62,767 nucleotides of DNA from an uncultured Christensenella sp. (GTDB lineage: Bacteria; Bacillota; Clostridia; Christensenellales; Pumilibacteraceae), in the NCBI GenBank assembly GCA_910585055.1, contig CAJUBY010000005.1:8596-71362 (forward strand). The letters are read 5' to 3'. Made by a program: the position numbers and the translations under genes. Positions 9,312-17,905 of this stretch are shown in pieces. Below the pieces are notes generated by a model. The model searched no databases. It was not told where the DNA came from and saw only the letters and a list, made by a program, of their open reading frames with translations. Every line of letters begins with the position of its first letter. The first letter of the stretch is position 1.

Positions 9312-9968
9312 ATGAAAGACCCTTACAAAGTTTTGGGTTTGGACAGATCGTCCGATCCCGAACTGTTACAGGCAAAATACAACGAGTTGCACGATCTGTA
9401 CAGCGAACAGCGCTTTAAGTCCGGCGAGGAAGGCAACGAGGGTGCGCGTAAACTGCAGGAGCTGGAAGAGGCGTGGGATCAAATAACAGCCGAAATGCAA
9501 CGCGATACCGTTTCGGCTTCTTTCGACGGCGATTACGGTAAGGTGGACGATCTTATCCGCCGCGGAATGTACAACGAAGCGCAGGATATTTTGGACGGGA
9601 TCCAAGACCGCAAAGGCGAATGGCATTATATGCAGGCTATAGTGTTTTACAAACGCGAGTGGCTTACGGACGCCAAGACTCAACTCGAAATGGCGCTCCG
9701 CGACGATCCGACCAACTCGAAATACCGTTCGTCGCTCGAAAAACTTAATCTCGCCATGGGTACGCCGCAAAACGGCGGACAGGGTACGGTGCAGAACAGC
9801 GGCGGCGCGTACAATAACAACAGCGGGAATTACGGACAGCAGCCGTATAACGATCACAACGGGCAGTATCCCGGTCAGCAACAAGCGGATATGGCAAACT
9901 GCCTGTCGTCGTGTTGCTGCGCGTACTGTTTGACCGATTGTCTTTGCAGTGCGATGCGCTGCTGCTGA
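9312..9968 (+). CDS. J-domain-like protein with Cys-rich tail
   Basis: A 218-residue protein whose N-terminus (DPYKVLGLDRSSDPELLQAKY) is a J-domain helix I/II pattern. The HPD tripeptide needed to stimulate DnaK is missing: the loop reads LHDLYSEQRF, so classical co-chaperone activity is unlikely. Residues 90-150 look like two TPR-type helical hairpins (NEAQDILDGI, LTDAKTQLEMALRDDP). A Gly/Asn/Gln-rich linker follows, and the last 21 residues hold a dense Cys cluster (CLSSCCCAYCLTDCLCSAM). The ATG has AAGGAGAG upstream. It sits between the DUF5685 gene and a membrane protein whose ATG overlaps its stop (TGATG), so the three are likely one functional unit. Confidence 0.8.
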   Translation: MKDPYKVLGLDRSSDPELLQAKYNELHDLYSEQRFKSGEEGNEGARKLQELEEAWDQITAEMQRDTVSASFDGDYGKVDDLIRRGMYNEAQDILDGIQDRKGEWHYMQAIVFYKREWLTDAKTQLEMALRDDPTNSKYRSSLEKLNLAMGTPQNGGQGTVQNSGGAYNNNSGNYGQQPYNDHNGQYPGQQQADMANCLSSCCCAYCLTDCLCSAMRCC

Positions 9969-10702
9969 TGAGAGCAAATACTCAAAAACTTACGACCGCT
10001 GCGGTATGTACCGCGCTCGCCGTGATAATGTGTGTGATGACGGCTTATCTGCCGTTAAGCTTTATGCCGTTGTATTTGGCGGCATTTTGCATTTTTTTGG
10101 CGTGTAAGCGCGGAAGCCTGCCGTACGGATTGCTCTGTGCGGCGGCGTCTGTCGGACTGATGTTCTGGATGACGGGACTTACAGTAAAATGGCTTACGTT
10201 TGTGCTTATTTTCGCGCCGTACGGCATACTTGCGTTTTTTTTGCATCGGTTCGGTTATTTAAAGCTCAAACATGCGTTGATACGTCTTATAGTGATCGTC
10301 CTCTATTTCAATCTTACCGTCGGCATTGTTTATTTTATTACGGTACGCGTGATGTCGGTCGGGATCGACGGTTTGGATCTTGCGGAGTGGGCAAGCCGTG
10401 TCGGCGGATACGCCGTGCTGGCTGTCATAGCGACTGCGGTACTGACGCCGCTTGATTTTATTTTTTCGATGCTGTCCGTGACGGTGCTTAAAAAACTGCC
10501 GGCGCCCGTAACGCGAATAAAACTCAAAAATACAAATCCCGCAAAAGTTTCGGACAACCGCGAACAAAAAGCCGAAAAACTTAACGCCGAGTACGATATA
10601 TTCGGTTACGAGATAAACAGCGGTCCAGACGGATCATGCTTCGAAGATAATTCCGCCGACGCGGAGACATCAGATAAAAACGAAAATAACGGAGAAACGT
10701 AG
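9968..10702 (+). CDS. Multi-spanning membrane protein, function unknown
   Basis: The protein has 244 residues with about five hydrophobic segments in its first 175, among them TTAAVCTALAVIMCVMTAYL, MPLYLAAFCIFLA and LIVIVLYFNLTVGIVYFI. A charged, Glu/Asn-rich cytoplasmic tail follows. The arrangement recalls small ECF-transporter S-component-like proteins, but I see no specific substrate motif. The start ATG overlaps the stop of the J-like gene (TGATG); the upstream in-frame ATG at 9911 would run through that gene's Cys-rich tail and is not used. It closes the trpS-DUF5685-J-like run and is followed by a terminator. Confidence 0.72.
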   Translation: MRANTQKLTTAAVCTALAVIMCVMTAYLPLSFMPLYLAAFCIFLACKRGSLPYGLLCAAASVGLMFWMTGLTVKWLTFVLIFAPYGILAFFLHRFGYLKLKHALIRLIVIVLYFNLTVGIVYFITVRVMSVGIDGLDLAEWASRVGGYAVLAVIATAVLTPLDFIFSMLSVTVLKKLPAPVTRIKLKNTNPAKVSDNREQKAEKLNAEYDIFGYEINSGPDGSCFEDNSADAETSDKNENNGET

Positions 10703-10723
10703 ACCGTTCCGTAAAGCAGTATT

Positions 10724-10754
10724 GATCCGCGTAAGATATTTGCGCGGATTTTTT
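10724..10754 (+). terminator. Intrinsic terminator after the thrC-trpS operon
   Basis: The stem core ATCCGCG (10725-10731) pairs with CGCGGAT (10743-10749), extended by GU/AT pairs, and is followed by a run of six T. Confidence 0.75.
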
Positions 10755-10801
10755 ACGGTCAAATCCGCTGCCGCATATTATTATCTGTATCGGTGTACTT
10801 T

Positions 10802-10844
10802 TTTTGCAATATGTTTGAGCAAAATTAGCAATTGTATTGCAAAA
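10802..10844. promoter_or_regulatory. Long-spaced inverted repeat, candidate operator of the hexuronate operon
   Basis: TTTTGCAATA (10802-10811) and TATTGCAAAA (10835-10844) are perfect 10-bp reverse complements 33 bp apart, about three helical turns. The right arm overlaps the -35 region. A third partial copy (AGCAATTG) lies between. The arrangement suits a dimeric repressor binding two sites. Confidence 0.5.
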
Positions 10845-10866
10845 TTTACATGCTATAATGTATAAT
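10832..10866 (+). promoter_or_regulatory. Promoter of the hexuronate operon
   Basis: Two overlapping readings are possible: TTGTAT (10832) with a 16-bp spacer to TATAAT (10854-10859), or TTGCAA (10837) with an 18-bp spacer to TATAAT (10861-10866). Both lie 20-30 bp before the first gene, which has AGGAG in front of its ATG. Confidence 0.65.
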
Positions 10867-10889
10867 AGTCAACGGACTAGGAGAATGAG

Positions 10890-11750
10890 ATGTATCTTTA
10901 TTTGAGCGCGTTCGCGGACGAAGCGGCAGAAGATTTCGAAGAACAGTTGCGCGTATTAAACGCAGAGCGTATACCTTACATAGAGATCCGCGGGATAAAC
11001 GGAAAAAACGTCGCGGATATTTCGGAGCGCGAAGCGGAAGAATGCAAGACTCTGCTCGAAAAATACGGTGTACGCGTTTGGTCGATAGGATCGCCGCTCG
11101 GCAAGATCGGCGTTTCCGACGATTTCAAAAAGCATACGGAAAAGGCGGAACATGTTTTTAAGATAGCCGATATTCTGGAATGCAAGCGAGTGCGCATGTT
11201 TTCTTTTTACACCGACGACCCAGGGCCGCATGAACGCGAGATCGTTTCGCGGCTCGAAAAGCTTGTAAAGCTTGCAGACAGGCACGGTATAGCGCTCTGT
11301 CACGAAAACGAAAAAGGCATATACGGCGATACCGCGGCGCGCTGTTTGAATTTGCTGGATAATGTGCGCGGCCTGAAATGCGTATACGATCCCGCCAATT
11401 TTATTCAGTGCGGCGAGAATGCGGAAGCGGCGCACTCGTCGTTGCGCGGCAGGATAGATTATTATCATATAAAAGACGCTTTGACCGCGGACGGATCGGT
11501 CGTGCCTGCCGGCGCAGGCGACGGTAATATATCAAAAATAATAGGAGATATCGATCTCGAAACCGTCGTGTTGACGCTGGAGCCGCATTTAAAGATCTTT
11601 TCAGGTTACGACAATTTCGACAGATCGGAACTGAAAAACATTTACGAATATCCGACGGCGCGCGCGGCGTTTACGGCTGCGGCGGATGCGTTGCGCGGAT
11701 TGCTTATTGAAAACGGGTTCTCCGAAGGCAGCGGAGTCTGGACAAAATAA
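10890..11750 (+). CDS. Sugar phosphate isomerase/epimerase (xylose isomerase-like TIM barrel)
   Basis: This is a 286-residue TIM-barrel protein of the AP-endonuclease-2 / sugar isomerase superfamily. Likely divalent-metal ligands are visible at barrel strand ends: E139 (LCHENE), D167 (VYDPANF), H193 (YYHIKDA) and E231 (LTLEPHL). Such enzymes isomerise or epimerise keto/aldo sugars; here it heads a hexuronate operon and probably prepares an unusual uronate or glycoside product for the main pathway. The exact substrate cannot be read from sequence. The ATG has AGGAG upstream and a promoter with a candidate operator precedes it. A Gfo/Idh oxidoreductase follows. Confidence 0.82.
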   Translation: MYLYLSAFADEAAEDFEEQLRVLNAERIPYIEIRGINGKNVADISEREAEECKTLLEKYGVRVWSIGSPLGKIGVSDDFKKHTEKAEHVFKIADILECKRVRMFSFYTDDPGPHEREIVSRLEKLVKLADRHGIALCHENEKGIYGDTAARCLNLLDNVRGLKCVYDPANFIQCGENAEAAHSSLRGRIDYYHIKDALTADGSVVPAGAGDGNISKIIGDIDLETVVLTLEPHLKIFSGYDNFDRSELKNIYEYPTARAAFTAAADALRGLLIENGFSEGSGVWTK

Positions 11751-11855
11751 AACATTTGCCGATCGGGCGGCAAATAGAATATGCCGCCGACGGATCTCTA
11801 CGAACAAACGCCGACGGCAGCGGTATGCGCCGCAGGCGAAAGGAGTTTATATATC

Positions 11856-13025
11856 ATGGAAAAAGTTAAATTCGGCATAATCGGCATGGGTAATATGGGT
11901 ACCGTGCATCTCGATTTTTTTATGAAAGGTAAGATCAAAAACGGCACTGTAACAGCCGTATCCGACAAAGATCCCAAGCGGCTTGCCATGGCAAAGAGTA
12001 AACTGCCCGGCGATTACGAATGTTTCGGGTCGGGCGACGAGCTTATAGAAAAAGCAGATGTCGATGCTGTAATAATAGCCGTTCCGCATTACGCGCACCC
12101 GGAGCTAACGATAAAAGCACTTAAAAAGGGCTTGAACGTTGTATGCGAAAAACCGGCAGGCGTGTATACGAAACAGGTAAAAGAGATGAACGAGGTCGCA
12201 GGCGGCAGCAAAAAGCTTTTTACCATGATGTACAATCAACGTACCAATCCGCTGTACATCAAAATGCACGACATAATCGAGAACGGCGAGATCGGCGATA
12301 TAAGGCGCATAAACTGGATCATTACAAACTGGTTCAGAACGCAGTATTATTACGATTCCGGTTCGTGGCGCGCGACGTGGAAAGGCGAAGGCGGCGGCGT
12401 ATTGATGAATCAGTGTCCGCATCAGCTCGACCTTTTACAGTGGATAACGGGCATGATGCCCAAGCGTGTACGGGCGTTTTGTCACTTCGGCAAATGGCAC
12501 GATATGGAGACAGAAGACGACGTAACTGCGTATATGGAGTTCGAGAACGGCGCGACGGGAGCTTTTATAACTACTACCGCCGACGCGCCCGGCACTAACC
12601 GTCTGGAAATACTCGGCTCGCGCGGCAAGCTGATCTGCGAAAAAGACGAACTTACCGTATATCGTTTGGATTGCGATCTGCAGGATTTTTTAAAGACCGA
12701 ACAGAGTGGTTTTACCGAACCGAAATATACATTCGAAACCGTGAAGCAGTACGGAGACAATCCTCAACACGTCGGGATACTCAACAACTTCGCCAATGCC
12801 GTGCTCGGGCTTGAACCGTTGTACGTGGACGGACGCGAGGGCTTAAAATGTGTGGAGCTTATCAATTCGATGTTGCTGTCGTCATGGACTGAAAGTACCG
12901 TTACGTTGCCTATCGACGACGATCTGTATCTTACGGAACTCAATAAACGTATTGCCGTGTCGTCGGATAAATCGACGCGCGACATTCTTATAGACAACAC
13001 GATGTCGTTCGGCGGCACAAAATAA
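11856..13025 (+). CDS. Gfo/Idh/MocA family oxidoreductase
   Basis: A 389-residue NAD(P)-dependent sugar oxidoreductase. The Rossmann motif GMGNMG is at residues 10-15 and the family EKP motif at 98-100 (VVCEKPAG). The C-terminal catalytic half contains GGGVLMNQCPHQLDLLQW, where the histidine is the usual acid/base region. ATG 11856 is chosen because AAAGGAG lies upstream and the N-terminus then begins directly with the nucleotide-binding strand; the frame is open further up from 11781. With the isomerase-like gene in front, it may oxidise or reduce a uronate-containing sugar before UxaC, an inference from context. Confidence 0.88.
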   Translation: MEKVKFGIIGMGNMGTVHLDFFMKGKIKNGTVTAVSDKDPKRLAMAKSKLPGDYECFGSGDELIEKADVDAVIIAVPHYAHPELTIKALKKGLNVVCEKPAGVYTKQVKEMNEVAGGSKKLFTMMYNQRTNPLYIKMHDIIENGEIGDIRRINWIITNWFRTQYYYDSGSWRATWKGEGGGVLMNQCPHQLDLLQWITGMMPKRVRAFCHFGKWHDMETEDDVTAYMEFENGATGAFITTTADAPGTNRLEILGSRGKLICEKDELTVYRLDCDLQDFLKTEQSGFTEPKYTFETVKQYGDNPQHVGILNNFANAVLGLEPLYVDGREGLKCVELINSMLLSSWTESTVTLPIDDDLYLTELNKRIAVSSDKSTRDILIDNTMSFGGTK

Positions 13026-13060
13026 CAGCGGCGACCCCGCGACTCGATATCGGTTTTATT

Positions 13061-14386
13061 ATGAAAACATTTTTCGGCGACGGTGTACTGCTCGATTCGG
13101 CAGTAGCCGAGCGGCTGTACGGTCAAGTAAAAGACTTGCCTATAATAGACTACCACTGTCATCTCGACGCAAAAGCGATCGCGGACGATACGGGATTCGG
13201 CGATATAAGCGAACTGTGGCTGCAACACGATCACTATAAATGGCGTGCGATGCGGCTGTGCGGCGTGGACGAAAAGTTTATAACAGGGGATGCGGACGGT
13301 TACGGTAAGTTTGTCAAATACGCCGAGATCATGCCTAAACTGATAGGCAATCCGCTGTATTATTGGACGCATTTCGAGCTTAAGCGAATATTCGGTATAA
13401 CCGAACCGCTGGACGCAAACAGTGCAAAGCGCATATATACGATCGCAAACGAAAAACTAAAGGATATTTCCGTCTTAAAACTGTTAAAAAGCTTTGACGT
13501 TCGTTACATAGCGACGACGGACGATCCGTGCGACAATCTTACATCGCACGGTACGTACGACGGTATAACGGTAGCTCCTACTTTCCGTCCCGATAAGGCA
13601 TTCGATCCGACGGGTTATACCGTAAAGCTCGAAAGCGTTATCGGCAGAAGAATATCCACGGCAGAGGACTATGTACGTGCGCTTACGGAAAGGCTCGACA
13701 TGTTTACGGCGCGCGGCTGCAGGATCACGGATCATGGGTTCGAAAAATTTCCCGAATCTTACGCTACGGACGCCGAAGCGGAAGAAATTTTCGCAAACCG
13801 AGACAGCGTCACGGACAGCGGCATGGAGAAATTTTTCGGTTGGCTGTTGTTAAAGCTGGCTGAAAAATACGCAGAGCGCAGGCTTGTTATGCAGCTGCAT
13901 TTTGCTGTCATACGCAATTGCAACAGCACTATGTTTGCAAGATGCGGCGCCGACAGCGGATTCGATCTTATAGGGGCGGCGCAATCGGTGAAGCCGCTGG
14001 TAAATTTTTTAGATCGGATCCCGGACGGCAAACGTCCGCAGATGATACTGTATACGCTAAACGACGGGAATTTGGCGGAGCTTACAGCTGTGACCGGTGC
14101 TTTTCCAAATGTTCGTACGGGTGCGGCGTGGTGGTTCAACGATACTGTCGAGGGTATTCGCCGCAATCTGAAAATAACAGCCGAATACGGGGCGCTGGGC
14201 ACATGCCCCGGTATGCTTACGGACAGCCGAAGCTTTGCCGGTTATGTAAGGTTCGATTTCTTCCGTCGTATACTATGCGGTTATATAGGCGAAAAAGTCG
14301 AATCGGGCGAGTACGACATAAAATCGGCGGAAACGCTGGCTCGGAATATATGTTTTCGCAACGCAAAGGAGATGCTGAGACTGTGA
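13061..14386 (+). CDS. uxaC: Glucuronate isomerase (uronate isomerase)
   Basis: A 441-residue amidohydrolase-fold enzyme that converts glucuronate to fructuronate (and galacturonate to tagaturonate), the first committed step of the pathway. The metal-binding HxH is H32/H34 in DYHCHLDAKAI. Other UxaC marks are ITDHGFEKFP, QLHFAVIRNCN, and the conserved end LTDSRSFAGYVRFDFFRRIL. Length is slightly short against the 470 residues of E. coli. The ATG has no strong ribosome site, so the start is moderately certain. It overlaps uxuA by GTGA. Confidence 0.94.
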   Translation: MKTFFGDGVLLDSAVAERLYGQVKDLPIIDYHCHLDAKAIADDTGFGDISELWLQHDHYKWRAMRLCGVDEKFITGDADGYGKFVKYAEIMPKLIGNPLYYWTHFELKRIFGITEPLDANSAKRIYTIANEKLKDISVLKLLKSFDVRYIATTDDPCDNLTSHGTYDGITVAPTFRPDKAFDPTGYTVKLESVIGRRISTAEDYVRALTERLDMFTARGCRITDHGFEKFPESYATDAEAEEIFANRDSVTDSGMEKFFGWLLLKLAEKYAERRLVMQLHFAVIRNCNSTMFARCGADSGFDLIGAAQSVKPLVNFLDRIPDGKRPQMILYTLNDGNLAELTAVTGAFPNVRTGAAWWFNDTVEGIRRNLKITAEYGALGTCPGMLTDSRSFAGYVRFDFFRRILCGYIGEKVESGEYDIKSAETLARNICFRNAKEMLRL

Positions 14387-15420
14387 AAATGACTTTCCGC
14401 TGGTACGGCAAACACGACGTCATACCGTTGGCTTACATAAAACAAATACCCGGTATGACCGGAGCGGTAACGGCTGTTTACGATACGCCCGTAGGCGAAG
14501 TATGGCAGCCGGACGCCGTTTTTAAACTGAAAAGCTTATGTGAAGAGAACGGTCTGGAAATGCAAGTTATCGAATCCGTACCCGTTCACGAAGACATTAA
14601 ACTGGGAAAACCGTCGCGCGACAGACTGATAAAAAATTATGCGCAGACCATTTTGAATTTGGGCAAAGCCGGAGTAAAGTGCGTGTGTTATAATTTTATG
14701 CCTGTATTCGATTGGCTGAGGACCGATCTTAATTACGGGCATGACGACGGCAGCACGTCGTTGGCATACAGCGAGTCGGATTTTATGAGATTGGACAAGC
14801 GAGATCTGCATCTTCCGGGTTGGGACGAAAGCTATACCGCGGACGAGCTTTACGGACTTTTGAACGAATATAAAGGCGTGACGCACGAAAAACTGTTCGA
14901 CAGTCTTGTGTATTTTCTTAACGGCATAATGCCGGCGTGCGACGAAGCGGATATAAATATGGCGATACACCCCGACGATCCGCCGTGGGATATATTCGGT
15001 CTGCCGAGAATAGTGGGAAAGGAGGACGACTACGACAGACTGTTTGCCGCCGTGCCGAATATGCACAACGGTATCACGTTTTGTACGGGATCGCTGGGCG
15101 CGGGACGGTTCAACGATCTGCCGAAGATGGCGGCTAAATATGCGCGGAGAATTTATTTTGCGCATTTGCGGCAGCTTAAGTTTACAAACGAAACCGATTT
15201 TTACGAAAACGGGCATCAAACTTCGTGCGGAAGCATCGACATATACGGGATAATTAAAGCGCTTGTCGCCGGCGGATTCGACGGTTATGTCAGGCCGGAC
15301 CACGGCAGAAATATATGGGGAGAAAACGGCAGACCGGGTTACGGTCTGTACGACAGAGCGCTCGGCGCCGCATATTTGAGCGGACTGTTCGAAGCGGCGG
15401 AAAAGGAGTATAAAAAATGA
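14383..15420 (+). CDS. uxuA: Mannonate dehydratase
   Basis: The enzyme has 345 residues (Firmicutes-size UxuA) and dehydrates mannonate to 2-keto-3-deoxygluconate. Family stretches include FRWYGKHDVIPL, YNFMPVFDWLRTDL, NMAIHPDDPPW, GITFCTGSLGAG and YVRPDHGRNIWGE. GTG 14383 overlaps the uxaC stop as GTGA and lies about 11 bp after AAGGAG; ATG 14389 is a close alternative. The same frame is open much further upstream across uxaC, but that part is antisense-free shadow and not UxuA-like. It overlaps the SDR gene by ATGA. Confidence 0.94.
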   Translation: MKMTFRWYGKHDVIPLAYIKQIPGMTGAVTAVYDTPVGEVWQPDAVFKLKSLCEENGLEMQVIESVPVHEDIKLGKPSRDRLIKNYAQTILNLGKAGVKCVCYNFMPVFDWLRTDLNYGHDDGSTSLAYSESDFMRLDKRDLHLPGWDESYTADELYGLLNEYKGVTHEKLFDSLVYFLNGIMPACDEADINMAIHPDDPPWDIFGLPRIVGKEDDYDRLFAAVPNMHNGITFCTGSLGAGRFNDLPKMAAKYARRIYFAHLRQLKFTNETDFYENGHQTSCGSIDIYGIIKALVAGGFDGYVRPDHGRNIWGENGRPGYGLYDRALGAAYLSGLFEAAEKEYKK

Positions 15421-16265
15421 CTAATCCGATCGATACGGATCTTAAAGGAAAAGTAGCCGTAGTAACGGGCGCCGGCGGAGTTATCTGTTCGATGCTTGCG
15501 AGATCGCTTGCTTCGGCAGGCGCAAAGGTGGCGCTGTTGGACATCAACGGGCAGGCGGCGAAAAAATACGCGGCGGAAATTGTAAACGCCGGCGGTACGG
15601 CAAAGGGATATAAGGCCGATGTCCTCGATAAACAGAGCCTTGCGCAGTGCCGTAAGCATATACTCGAAGAACTGGGCAAGTGCGACATACTTATAAACGG
15701 CGCAGGCGGCAACGCTCCCGGAGCGACTACGGATAAGGAGTACTTCGAAAACGGCGATATCGATGCGGATACCGAAAGCTTTTTCGATTTGGAACAAAGC
15801 GGCGTGGAATCCGTGTTCGATCTTAATTTTATAGGCACGCTTCTGCCTACACAGGAATTCGCACGTGACATGGTAGGCAGGGAAGACTGCAATATTATAA
15901 ACATATCGTCCATGAACGCGTATACGCCGCTCACAAAAATACCTGCGTATTCGGGCGCAAAAGCTGCGGTAAGCAATTTTACGCAGTGGCTTGCCGTGCA
16001 TTTCAGTAAAGTGGGTATTCGCGTCAACGCCATCGCGCCCGGATTTTTCTCGACGGCTCAGAACGCCAAACTGTTGTGGAACTCCGACGGAACTCCGACG
16101 GCGCGTACGGGCAAGATACTTGAGGCAACGCCTATGGGAAGACTGGGTGAGATATGGGAGCTTGCCGGCGCCGTACTATTCCTTCTGAATAATAAAGCGG
16201 CGAGTTTCATAACGGGCGCGGTCATACCGATAGACGGCGGCTTTTCTGCGTATTCGGGCGTATGA
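15417..16265 (+). CDS. uxuB: D-mannonate oxidoreductase (fructuronate reductase), SDR type
   Basis: A 282-residue short-chain dehydrogenase/reductase that should reduce fructuronate to mannonate, as the YjmF-type SDR does in other Firmicutes in place of the long E. coli UxuB. The glycine-rich motif TGAGGVI is at 17-23, NGAGG near 95-98, and catalytic Ser164/165 (ISSMN), Tyr178 and Lys182 (YSGAK) are present. The insertion at residues 105-130 is typical of this subfamily. It overlaps uxuA by ATGA and sits in the expected pathway order. The symbol is by function; the fold differs from E. coli UxuB. Confidence 0.88.
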   Translation: MTNPIDTDLKGKVAVVTGAGGVICSMLARSLASAGAKVALLDINGQAAKKYAAEIVNAGGTAKGYKADVLDKQSLAQCRKHILEELGKCDILINGAGGNAPGATTDKEYFENGDIDADTESFFDLEQSGVESVFDLNFIGTLLPTQEFARDMVGREDCNIINISSMNAYTPLTKIPAYSGAKAAVSNFTQWLAVHFSKVGIRVNAIAPGFFSTAQNAKLLWNSDGTPTARTGKILEATPMGRLGEIWELAGAVLFLLNNKAASFITGAVIPIDGGFSAYSGV

Positions 16266-16306
16266 CAGCCGATCCATTCCATACGTATGTTATCGGGAGT
16301 GAGAAC

Positions 16307-16858
16307 ATGAAAAGAATAATCCCCGTCGTCGTTGTAAATGAAATAAACGACACGGTAAAAATACTCGAGGCTTTGATAAAAGACGGTATCAATTGCGCCG
16401 AAATAACTTTCCGTACGGAATGCGCGGAAAAAGCCGTTGCGCTTGCGGTAAAAGAGTTTCCGGATATGGAGATAGGCGCCGGCACGGTGATAAACGCCGA
16501 GCAGTGCCGTCGCGCGCTCGATGCCGGAGCGCAGTTTATAGTGTCGCCCGGGCTTTCGGAAGAAGTTGCGGTTGTTTGTGCGCAGAGCAATACGCCGTAT
16601 TATCCCGGTTGCGTAACGCCTACCGAAATAATCAAAGCGCTGTCGCTCGGCATAACTACCGTCAAATTTTTTCCTGCAAACGTATACGGCGGATTGAATG
16701 CGCTTCAAGCGTTGTCCGCACCTTTTCCGCAGGTCAAGTTTATCCCAACCGGAGGAGTCGACGACGGCAATTTACGTGAGTATCTTTCGTGGGATAAGAT
16801 ATTTGCCGTGGGCGGAAGCTATTTTACGGACAGGGCGGTGAAAAAATGGACAGAGTAG
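16307..16858 (+). CDS. eda: KDPG/KHG aldolase, short C-terminus
   Basis: A class I aldolase that cleaves 2-keto-3-deoxy-6-phosphogluconate to pyruvate and glyceraldehyde-3-phosphate. The Schiff-base lysine is K120 (TTVKFFPA), the base glutamate E32 (AEITFRT), and phosphate-binding segments are GAGTVIN and PTGGV. At 183 residues it is short: it stops 12 residues after VGGSYF, missing the last helix seen in the roughly 205-213 residue family. Its end overlaps the kinase gene by 13 bp. The ATG at 16307 has GGGAG upstream; an in-frame ATG at 16262 would add 15 residues. Confidence 0.88.
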   Translation: MKRIIPVVVVNEINDTVKILEALIKDGINCAEITFRTECAEKAVALAVKEFPDMEIGAGTVINAEQCRRALDAGAQFIVSPGLSEEVAVVCAQSNTPYYPGCVTPTEIIKALSLGITTVKFFPANVYGGLNALQALSAPFPQVKFIPTGGVDDGNLREYLSWDKIFAVGGSYFTDRAVKKWTE

Positions 16859-17823
16859 TTACTTTCGGCGAAATAATGCTGCGACTTTCGCCCGAAAACA
16901 ATTTGCGGTTTGTACAAGCAGACAAATTCGAGACGGCTTTCGGCGGCGCGGAAGCCAATGTGGCGGTAAGTCTCGCCAATTACGGAGTCGACGCCGCGTT
17001 CGTAACGAAACTGCCTCAGCATGAGATAGGACAGGCGGCGGTCAATTCGTTGCGCAGATTGGGCGTGGATACGAGCGGAATAGTTCGCGGCGGCGACAGA
17101 ATTGGCGTTTATTATTACGAAAAAGGCGCAGGACAGCGTTCTCCAAAAGTGATATACGACCGTACGCATTCGTCGATAGCCGAAGCACGGCGCGGCGATT
17201 TCGATTGGGATGAAATTTTCGACGGTGCGTCGTGGTTTCATTTTTCGGGCATTACGCCGTCGCTTTCCGCCGAACTTGCGGATATATGTCTCGAAGCTTG
17301 CAAAACGGCGAAAAAGAAAAATATGACAGTTTTTTGCGATCTTAATTACAGGCGGAAGCTGTTGAGCGGAGAAAAGTTTTCCGCGACGGTGGAGAAGCTT
17401 TTGGAATACGCGGATTATATAAAAGATCTGTTGGTAGACACGCGCTTCGATACCGACGAACAATGCGCGGAAGCCGCGTCGGGCGCCGCAAAACGTTACG
17501 GTCTTAAAGGAGTTGCCGTGACTCGGCGGTTTGTAGATACTAACGGCGAAAAGAATCTGTCCGGTATGTTTGCGTACGGCGGAAAAACGTATTTCGGTAA
17601 AAAATTTACCGTGTGCGACGTAGAAAGAGTGGGCGGCGGCGACGGCTTTTGCGGCGGCCTGATATATGCGCTTTTAAATAAATTCGAGCCGCAGAAGGCT
17701 GTGGATCTTGCGCTTGCCGCAAGCTGTTTGAAGTATACGATTCCGGGCGATTTCAATTCCGTATCGCTTGACGAAGTTACGGCTCTCGCATTCGGCGGCG
17801 AAGAATGCGAGATCGAACGGTAA
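16846..17823 (+). CDS. kdgK: 2-keto-3-deoxygluconate kinase (PfkB family)
   Basis: A 325-residue ribokinase-fold sugar kinase phosphorylating 2-keto-3-deoxygluconate to KDPG, the substrate of the preceding aldolase. The N-terminal MDRVVTFGEIMLRLSP and FGGAEANVAVSLANYG are the PfkB signature 1 region. The ATP/anion-hole motif reads GGGDGFCGG with the catalytic base at D266; the usual GAGDS(F) carries G and G here, a mild change. Residues YYYEKGAGQR match KDG kinases. It overlaps eda by 13 bp and is the last gene of the operon; no hairpin terminator is visible in the 36 bp before the next promoter. Confidence 0.92.
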   Translation: MDRVVTFGEIMLRLSPENNLRFVQADKFETAFGGAEANVAVSLANYGVDAAFVTKLPQHEIGQAAVNSLRRLGVDTSGIVRGGDRIGVYYYEKGAGQRSPKVIYDRTHSSIAEARRGDFDWDEIFDGASWFHFSGITPSLSAELADICLEACKTAKKKNMTVFCDLNYRRKLLSGEKFSATVEKLLEYADYIKDLLVDTRFDTDEQCAEAASGAAKRYGLKGVAVTRRFVDTNGEKNLSGMFAYGGKTYFGKKFTVCDVERVGGGDGFCGGLIYALLNKFEPQKAVDLALAASCLKYTIPGDFNSVSLDEVTALAFGGEECEIER

Positions 17824-17859
17824 CGATATACGAATTGCAAACTATCTTGCCGAAAATTA

Positions 17860-17888
17860 TTGACGCGCCGCGGTCGGTTTGGTATAAT
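17860..17888 (+). promoter_or_regulatory. Promoter of the esterase gene
   Basis: TTGACG (17860-17865), 17-bp spacer, TATAAT (17883-17888). The predicted start of transcription is near 17895, leaving a leader of only about 11 bases that begins at the GGAG ribosome site. Confidence 0.75.
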
Positions 17889-17905
17889 CATTGCGGAGCG
17901 GAAAA

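Noticed and set aside
13918..14382. N-terminal extension of the uxuA frame
   Set aside because: It overlaps the coding end of uxaC and encodes Arg/Cys-rich non-family sequence. The UxuA start fits GTG 14383 or ATG 14389.
16262..16306. Upstream ATG as start of the KDPG aldolase
   Set aside because: The extra 15 residues are not family-like and overlap the uxuB stop. ATG 16307 has GGGAG and begins with the first barrel strand.
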